The translations under genes and the position numbers were made by a program. From assembly GCA_001799735.1 (NCBI GenBank), contig MGUA01000009.1:1-64000 (forward strand): 64,000 nt of DNA, written 5' to 3'. The notes under the pieces are model-generated. The model had not been told where the DNA came from. It searched no databases and was given only the letters and a program-made list of their open reading frames with translations. Source of the DNA: Elusimicrobia bacterium GWB2_63_22. GTDB lineage: Bacteria > Elusimicrobiota > Elusimicrobia > Elusimicrobiales > UBA9959. Below, piece after piece: positions 59,568-64,000 of this stretch (position 1 is its first letter; each line of letters starts with the position of its first letter).

Positions 59568-59623
59568 CTATAGGCGTTGCGCTTTGGGCTGGCGGGGGCT
59601 ATAACATTGTTGAAGGCGGCTAT

Positions 59624-60622
59624 ATGAAAAACTTCAACCTGATACTCACCGCGCTCCTGGCCCTCCCGGCCTCGTCATCCGCCCAGTTCGGCGATTTAGA
59701 CGAGAAGGTGATCTACGGCCTCGACAGCCGCAAAGAGTATTTTCAGGTTCAGCCCGAGATCCGGGTCCTGGCGGATTCCGTCGCCTCCCTCTGGTCCGAG
59801 AACGACCTGGAAGCCCTGCCCAACGGCAGCTTCCGCCTGACGGCCGGCAAGTTCTCCGAGATGAACGTCAACGGCGGCAAGGTCTGCGCCAACGAACCCT
59901 ACCGCGACCAGCCCGCCGGCGCCGGCTGCTCCGCCTCCCTGGTGGGCGAGGACCTGCTGCTGACCGCTGGCCACTGCGTGTCCAGCCAGGCCCAGTGCGA
60001 CAGGCTCCGCATAGTTTTCGGCTTCAACATCTCCGTCATAGGCGGGGAGGCGCCGACCACTTTCCCGGCCTCGGACGTCTTCTTCTGCAAGGAGATTGTG
60101 AAGAGCGCCTTTGAATCCAGCGACGGCGAAATGGCCACCGACAGGGATTTCTCGGTAATCCGCCTCAAGCGCAAGGTAGAGGGCCGCAGCCCCCTGCGCC
60201 TCAACCGGGCCGGCGGCCTGGCCAAGAACGACCCCGTTTTCGTCATCGGCCACCCGATGGGCCTGCCGGTCAAGATAGCCGACGACGCCACGGTGGTGAA
60301 ACTGGACGAGAAGGCCCTGTTCTTCGAGGCCAACCTGGACACCTACGGCCGCAATTCCGGCTCCCCGGTCTTCAACGGGCGCACCAACCTTATAGAAGGC
60401 GTGCTGGTGCGCGGCAACAAAGATTTCAACCGCAGCCCCGAGGGCTGCATGCTCTCCAACGTGGTGCCGCAGAACATAGACGACGGCGAGGACGTCACCA
60501 AGACCTCGGTGTTCGCCGAATTCGTCACCCCCACGGCCGAGGAGGCCGCCGCCGGCCCCGTGCCGGTGGATTCCAGCTCCATAACGGTAGCCCCCTCCGG
60601 CAGGTCCTTCTCCTTCGACTGA
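59624..60622 (+). CDS. Secreted trypsin-like serine protease
   Basis: 332 residues with a signal peptide (1-20, SSAQ). Catalytic triad of clan PA: His117 in LLLTAGHCVS, Asp175 in DRDFSVIRL, Ser245 in GRNSGSPVF. Cys pairs around the His loop (VCANEP..GCSAS..GHC..AQCD) suggest disulfides in an oxidising compartment. A short C-terminal tail with acidic and Ser residues (about 305-332) ends SFSFD. GAAGGCGG lies before the ATG. The last codons, the stop and the terminator are duplicated at 62320-62378. Confidence 0.9.
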   Translation: MKNFNLILTALLALPASSSAQFGDLDEKVIYGLDSRKEYFQVQPEIRVLADSVASLWSENDLEALPNGSFRLTAGKFSEMNVNGGKVCANEPYRDQPAGAGCSASLVGEDLLLTAGHCVSSQAQCDRLRIVFGFNISVIGGEAPTTFPASDVFFCKEIVKSAFESSDGEMATDRDFSVIRLKRKVEGRSPLRLNRAGGLAKNDPVFVIGHPMGLPVKIADDATVVKLDEKALFFEANLDTYGRNSGSPVFNGRTNLIEGVLVRGNKDFNRSPEGCMLSNVVPQNIDDGEDVTKTSVFAEFVTPTAEEAAAGPVPVDSSSITVAPSGRSFSFD

Positions 60623-60669
60623 CCCCCGCGCCAGCCGCGCAGGACGGGCCGCGAAAGCGGCCCGTCTTC
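60611..60669 (+). repeat. Repeat X, copy 1 (protease 3' end and terminator)
   Basis: These 59 bases, from the last protease codons (TCC TTC GAC stop) through the terminator, recur at 62320-62378 with about five changes. The intervening 60670-60804 holds a TATACT-like sequence and G-runs but no gene. Confidence 0.75.
60643..60669 (+). terminator. GAAA-loop hairpin after the protease
   Basis: GACGGGCCGC (60643-60652), loop GAAA, GCGGCCCGTC (60657-60666), then TTCAG. A strong stem with a weak T-tract. Confidence 0.65.
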
Positions 60670-60804
60670 AGTGCGTAGCGGCTGCCCCTTCCCGACACGC
60701 CCTTGACGGGTTGGCCTGCTATACTATTTTCCACGGCAGTATGTTCACGGGGGGGGGCGAAACGTGGCCCGCCCGAAGAAGATTGCCAGCTTAACCCGCT
60801 AGCG

Positions 60805-60975
60805 GACCAATACGACTCAATAGACCCGCCCTCGCCTGAAGATTAACCCTGCTACTCACCAGCCCGGCGCCCCGCCGGGCGGAAATAACCTGCCCGAATT
60901 TTCAAAAAATCGGCCGGTTTTTAGTATTATAAATAAAACGGGTGGCGCTCACGCGAAAATTTTAAAAAAACGCGC
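60805..60975 (+). repeat. Repeat Y, copy 2
   Basis: Bases 60818-60975 (158 bp) align without gaps to 62159-62316 with seven differences (151/158). The first 42 bases (60805-60846) also match 33307-33348. A GTATTATA box (60924-60931) and an A/T-rich run near the end are conserved. No ORF. The repeats are in direct orientation, 1,341 bases apart. Confidence 0.85.
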
Positions 60976-61045
60976 CCGGGGAAGGAAAAAAAGCAGGGGG
61001 GAACTGCCGGTAACCGCGCTCATGTCGCCTACAGTTAGTCAAAGA

Positions 61046-61132
61046 GGGACGCTGCTTCCTGGCTTCCTAACTCAATTTACCGGGGCATCACGGTTCGGTC
61101 GGAAAAGATAGGAAGATAGGAAGCAGCGTCCC
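61046..61132. repeat. REP-like imperfect inverted repeat
   Basis: Arms 61046-61069 and 61109-61132, each 24 bases, pair at 22 of 24 positions; the arm begins GGGACGCTGCTTCCT. The 39-base loop is unstructured. The unit recurs once more in direct orientation at 61146-61170 in a diverged form (GGGTACGCTGATTCCT). Such palindromes are typical of REP elements linked to IS200-like TnpA enzymes; none is encoded here. Confidence 0.6.
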
Positions 61133-61145
61133 TTGATACTATTAC

Positions 61146-61170
61146 AGGGTACGCTGATTCCTGATTCTTA
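61146..61170 (+). repeat. Third REP-like unit, diverged
   Basis: AGGGTACGCTGATTCCTGAT... resembles the arm at 61046 (GGGACGCTGCTTCCTGGCT...) with an inserted T and several changes. Confidence 0.4.
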
Positions 61171-61236
61171 AAGCCTTGGGTTAATATCTTAAAATTAGGA
61201 ATGAAAAAATCACTAAACAATTAAATTAGGTGAGCC

Positions 61237-62061
61237 ATGGCAAAACAAAAGAGCCGAGTAAAATTGATATTGTTGGAGATTTGCGGATCTGCGTTTTACG
61301 CTGCGCTACTTTTTTTCATTGCCAGCACTTGCTGCTATGCAACGGGACCTGGCAACACGTTTACTCGCGGGGGAAAGAGCCTCCCTGGTTGTGCTGTTAC
61401 CATCAACTCAGATCCGGGAGTCTGCCTTTCGGACGTAATATTAAAGTCGCCGAACGGAAAGACCATACGAACATTTAGAACGGTTTATCCCGACTATAGT
61501 ACTGAGTCTAGTACTCAGACTGAACAAATAGTCCGCATCGTGGGTGATGGGAAGTACTGCTTAGTCGCCACAATGCTTCCCCTCCCGCCAGACCACTACT
61601 CAGATGGGGAAGGAGCACCAGTGCCTTGGAATGTTCAGATCTATGGGCTCGATGGGAATATCTATGTGTCGCGGTCTCCGGTCTGGGCCAACTTCTATGA
61701 TTACGCGATGTCCCCTTCTGGGAATTTTATACTCATAGATGGTATATTCTACAACCGCGATTTAGAGCAAATATATATCGTCCCGACTCTTTGCAACAGC
61801 GAAAAAGTCTTATTTGCGCCAGACGACAGGCACGTTTTAATCCCAGCTATGATGTGGAAGGATGGAAAGGTAGGGCCTGGTGGCGATGCGGGGTATCGTC
61901 TTTATCTCATCTGGATCGACCTAAAGGAGAAGGCTTGCACAAGTCTTTTCACTGATTTGCCATATTCTGTCTGGCGGAAATGTCTAATTGCCAAGGACAC
62001 GAAAGCGGCGATTTGCGACAAACACGTGTTCCGATTTTCTAAATTCAGTGACTGCAAGTGA
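61237..62061 (+). CDS. AT-richer secreted orphan protein
   Basis: 274 residues, not recognised. A long N-terminal region with a hydrophobic segment (about 9-33, ending TCCYATG) suggests export. The mature part has about nine cysteines, likely disulfide-bonded, and strands such as AFYNRDLEQIYIVP, EKVLFAPDDRHVLIP and YRLYLIWIDLKEK that suggest a small beta-propeller or jelly roll. Base use is clearly lower in GC than every neighbour, and AGGTGAG precedes the ATG. It lies between two copies of repeat Y and next to REP-like palindromes, so it was probably acquired. Function unknown. Confidence 0.65.
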   Translation: MAKQKSRVKLILLEICGSAFYAALLFFIASTCCYATGPGNTFTRGGKSLPGCAVTINSDPGVCLSDVILKSPNGKTIRTFRTVYPDYSTESSTQTEQIVRIVGDGKYCLVATMLPLPPDHYSDGEGAPVPWNVQIYGLDGNIYVSRSPVWANFYDYAMSPSGNFILIDGIFYNRDLEQIYIVPTLCNSEKVLFAPDDRHVLIPAMMWKDGKVGPGGDAGYRLYLIWIDLKEKACTSLFTDLPYSVWRKCLIAKDTKAAICDKHVFRFSKFSDCK

Positions 62062-62158
62062 GGTATCTCCTTCTTAATTATGTGAATAACTTTGGGAAAA
62101 TTGGAGGCGGGCGGGTGGGGGATTGGCGAACGCACCCTTTGCGGAAGGGGGGGGGCAG
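62062..62158. other. Spacer after the orphan gene
   Basis: Nothing coding. A run near 62121-62150 (AACGCACCCTTTGCGGAAGGGGGG) resembles part of the palindromic element at 58352-58462. Confidence 0.4.
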
Positions 62159-62316
62159 CAATAGATCCGCCCTCGCCTGAAGATTAACCCTGCCACTCAC
62201 CAGCCCGGCGCCCCGCCGGGTGGAAATAACCTGCCCGAATTTTCAAAAAACCGGCCGGTTTTTAGTATTATAAATAAAACGGGTGGCGCTCACGCGAAAT
62301 TTTTAAGAAAGCGCGC
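62159..62316 (+). repeat. Repeat Y, copy 3
   Basis: Gap-free match to 60818-60975 (151 of 158 bases). It precedes repeat X copy 2 and the alpha-2-macroglobulin gene, and carries the same GTATTATA (62265-62272). Confidence 0.85.
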
Positions 62317-62319
62317 TAC

Positions 62320-62383
62320 TCCTTCGACTAAAGCCCCGCGCCAGCCGCGCAGGACGGGCCGCGAAAGCGGCCCATCTTCTTTT
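62320..62383 (+). pseudogene. Remnant of a trypsin-like protease 3' end and terminator (repeat X, copy 2)
   Basis: TCCTTCGAC followed by TAA, then the same GC-rich spacer and GAAA-loop hairpin (62353-62376) as at 60611-60669, with a better T-tract (TTCTTTT). Only the last few codons remain. The order Y then X is opposite to that on the left side (X then Y). It may be what is left of a deleted protease paralogue. Confidence 0.5.
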
Positions 62384-62386
62384 ATA

Positions 62387-62392
62387 TATAAT
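62387..62392 (+). promoter_or_regulatory. -10 element of the alpha-2-macroglobulin gene
   Basis: TATAAT (62387-62392); the leader of about 14 nt has AGGGG (62402-62405 region) before the ATG at 62413. It lies just past the terminator of the protease remnant. Confidence 0.5.
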
Positions 62393-62412
62393 GGACGGAC
62401 AAGGGGTTGTCC

Positions 62413-64000
62413 ATGATAAAAACTATTTTAGCCGTCTTTTCCTTCCTGGCCGTTTTCCCGGCCGGCGCCGGGGCGCAGGTGCTGCTGGTCTCTAAAACGC
62501 CCTACGGCCCGGTGGCCGACATGGGCGCGGTACGGGCGATAACCGCCACTTTCAGCCGGCCCATGTCCGCGCTGACCTCGGCCGAAAAAATGGGGGCGGC
62601 CTGCCCGCTGGAAGTGTTCGAGGTGCGGGACACGCTGACCCCGGAGAACTACCCCTCTTTTTCCTCGGTGAAGATCGCCGATTTTAAGGACCTGAAGGCG
62701 GTGGAGGGGCGCTGCCGCTGGCAGGGCACCCAGGCGGTTTCCTTCGAACCGGCCTCGCCGCTTGGAACGGCCTCCCTCTACGCGGCGCGCGTACGGCAGG
62801 GTTTTACTTTCGGCGGCCAGACCCTGAGGGAGGACGCGGAATGGTTCTTTGAGACCCCGCGGCCGGCCCTGACGCACAGCGCCCCGGAGAATAACCAGCG
62901 CTGGCTGCCCAAGGATACGATCTTCTTCGCCGCCTTCAACCTGCCTATGGCCTCGGCCCGGGCCAGGGACTCCATTAAACTCGAAGAACGCGCGCCGGAC
63001 GGCTCGGTCCGGGAGATTCTCGCCGGCGTGCGCCTGGCCAAGGACGAGGAAGTTAAGAAGCTCTGGCCTTACGAGTGGCAGAACGTTTCCACGGGCACGG
63101 TGATAGCGGTACGCCCGGCCTCGCTCCTAAAGCCCGACCACGCCTACCTGCTGCGTTTCGGCCAGGGCCTGCTGCCGGCATCCGGTAACCTCGGCCTGGC
63201 CGCGGAACGCGTCATAAACGCCGAGACCTACTACACCTTCCGCCTGAAGGAACTCCCCAGGAGCAGTTGCCTGCCCGGCGAGTTCAACCTCGGTTTCTCC
63301 AACCCGGTAAAGTTGTCCGAGCTTTACGCCCATATGTCGGTGGAGCCGTCCACGGCCATGCCGCCTCTGCGGGCGGGGAACAATAACTACGAGGGCTACC
63401 GCGACAGCCAGGCGCGTACCGCCTACCAGCAGCTGCCGCGCGCCCTGCTGCCCGCCACCACCTACGCTTTCCGTCTCTCGCCCGACCTGGCCGACATCTT
63501 CGGCAACCGGCTCGGCGAGGCGGCCGCCTTTCAGATCGGACCGCTGGATTACTGCCCGTACTGGACCATGCCGTCCGGTTTTGGCATCCTTGAGGGCTAC
63601 CTGCCTGCCAGGCACCCGTTCACCGTCCTCAACGCGGGTCCACTAGCCGTGGTGAAAGGCCGCGTCAGCGAGGAGAACCTGATCCCGTTCTACCGCGGAA
63701 GAATGGAGGACGAAAGCCTCCTTGCCGACGGCATAACCAAGACCTGGGACCCGTCCGGCGGCCAGCGCAACTTCCGCCTGCTGACCTTCCTGGACCACGG
63801 CGACAATTTCGGCCCGGAGCAGGGCGGCTTCGGCTACCTGCGCGCCCCCGGCATGCACGATTATCCCTACCGCGCGCTAGACAATATAACGCGCATAGGC
63901 CTTACGCTCAAAAGCTCCCAGGACGCCACCCTGGTCTGGACCAGCTTCCTCAAGACCGGCCGCCCGGCCGCCGGGGTGCCCGTGGAGATACGCAGCGACG
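62413..64000 (+). CDS. Alpha-2-macroglobulin family protein, N-terminal part
   Basis: 529 codons are in the window with no stop; the gene continues beyond the end. A signal peptide (1-21, AGAQ) leads into Big_5-like/MG domains: ITATFSRPMSALTS, a second SAPENNQRWLPKDTIFFAAFNLPMASA, and RSSCLPGEFNLGFSNPVKLSELYAHMSVEP. The last visible part (ATLVWTSFLKTGRPAAGVPVEIRSD) is an MG-type strand typical of bacterial alpha-2-macroglobulins (YfhM-like, about 1,500-2,000 residues). These trap proteases in the envelope. Whether a thioester CxEQ is present cannot be seen. No penicillin-binding protein PbpC gene is visible nearby. It lies beside a trypsin-like protease gene. Confidence 0.85.
   Translation, partial: MIKTILAVFSFLAVFPAGAGAQVLLVSKTPYGPVADMGAVRAITATFSRPMSALTSAEKMGAACPLEVFEVRDTLTPENYPSFSSVKIADFKDLKAVEGRCRWQGTQAVSFEPASPLGTASLYAARVRQGFTFGGQTLREDAEWFFETPRPALTHSAPENNQRWLPKDTIFFAAFNLPMASARARDSIKLEERAPDGSVREILAGVRLAKDEEVKKLWPYEWQNVSTGTVIAVRPASLLKPDHAYLLRFGQGLLPASGNLGLAAERVINAETYYTFRLKELPRSSCLPGEFNLGFSNPVKLSELYAHMSVEPSTAMPPLRAGNNNYEGYRDSQARTAYQQLPRALLPATTYAFRLSPDLADIFGNRLGEAAAFQIGPLDYCPYWTMPSGFGILEGYLPARHPFTVLNAGPLAVVKGRVSEENLIPFYRGRMEDESLLADGITKTWDPSGGQRNFRLLTFLDHGDNFGPEQGGFGYLRAPGMHDYPYRALDNITRIGLTLKSSQDATLVWTSFLKTGRPAAGVPVEIRSD

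Noticed and set aside
60805-62316. A CRISPR array or an insertion sequence made from the Y repeats
   Set aside because: Only two close copies lie 1.3 kb apart, no short regular spacers exist, and no transposase or integrase frame occurs in or between them.

Overview
The window is a 64 kb piece of a high-GC bacterial chromosome with a diderm envelope: several lipoprotein signals, many Sec signal peptides, a PorV/PorQ-type outer-membrane protein, a Blc lipocalin and a ChaN-like protein. No rRNA, tRNA, CRISPR array, phage or intact transposon is visible. The gene mix (PorV/PorQ beside a giant protein with a type IX-like C-terminal domain, FlgD-like folds, many propeller, TPR and Ig-like secreted proteins, a eukaryote-like alanine aminotransferase) would suit an uncultured lineage such as Elusimicrobiota. 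That placement is an inference; no phylogenetic marker gene settles it.

Layout. 1-13.4 kb: the end of pyruvate kinase, a TPR lipoprotein, a histidine kinase with a pseudo-receiver, an autoregulated GntR/membrane-protein pair, a gluzincin metallopeptidase, glutamine synthetase, a DUF6901-like Cys protein, YjbQ, inosine-guanosine kinase and a GIDE-domain protein. 13.4-21.9 kb: a 2,483-residue secreted modular protein coupled to a PorV/PorQ protein. 21.9-31.5 kb: FKBP, two secreted proteins (one NlpC/P60-like), a ZIP transporter, YceH, a DUF2225-like protein plus Blc, DoxX, alanine aminotransferase, and a B12/radical-SAM protein coupled to a possible PD-(D/E)XK protein. 31.5-33.2 kb: a GT-C/TPR membrane protein. 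33.5-43.6 kb: an apparent five-gene operon of a WD40-caspase, a TPR/NHL propeller protein, an MJ1255-like glycosyltransferase, an APP1/lipin-like phosphatase and a permuted papain-fold (YiiX-like) enzyme. 43.8-53.9 kb: a single-domain response regulator, an unknown protein, NfeD protease, ClpC, and a tightly coupled run of a serine beta-lactamase-fold protein, a small membrane protein, U32/RlhA, a metallopeptidase lipoprotein and a YaeQ-like protein. 54-60.7 kb: plant-type alpha-amylase, a secreted HExxH protein, an MFS transporter, a ChaN-like protein and a trypsin-like protease. 60.7-64 kb: a repeat-flanked, AT-richer orphan gene, then the start of an alpha-2-macroglobulin.

Three patterns cut across the window. 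First, twelve genes that head transcription units have a -10-like hexamer ending exactly 6 or 7 bases before ATG/GTG, which predicts leaderless mRNAs; genes inside operons use Shine-Dalgarno sites or ATGA/TGATG coupling. Second, transcription units end in one stereotyped terminator (CCGCCGGG, 4-base loop, CCCGGCGG, T-run). Third, a 158-bp intergenic repeat occurs twice at about 96% identity around the AT-rich orphan gene, and a diverged relative lies upstream of the caspase operon.

The best candidates for undescribed biology are the caspase/lipin-phosphatase/YiiX-like operon, the repeat-flanked orphan locus with a remnant of a protease 3' end, and the giant YWDG-repeat protein with its PorV-like partner.
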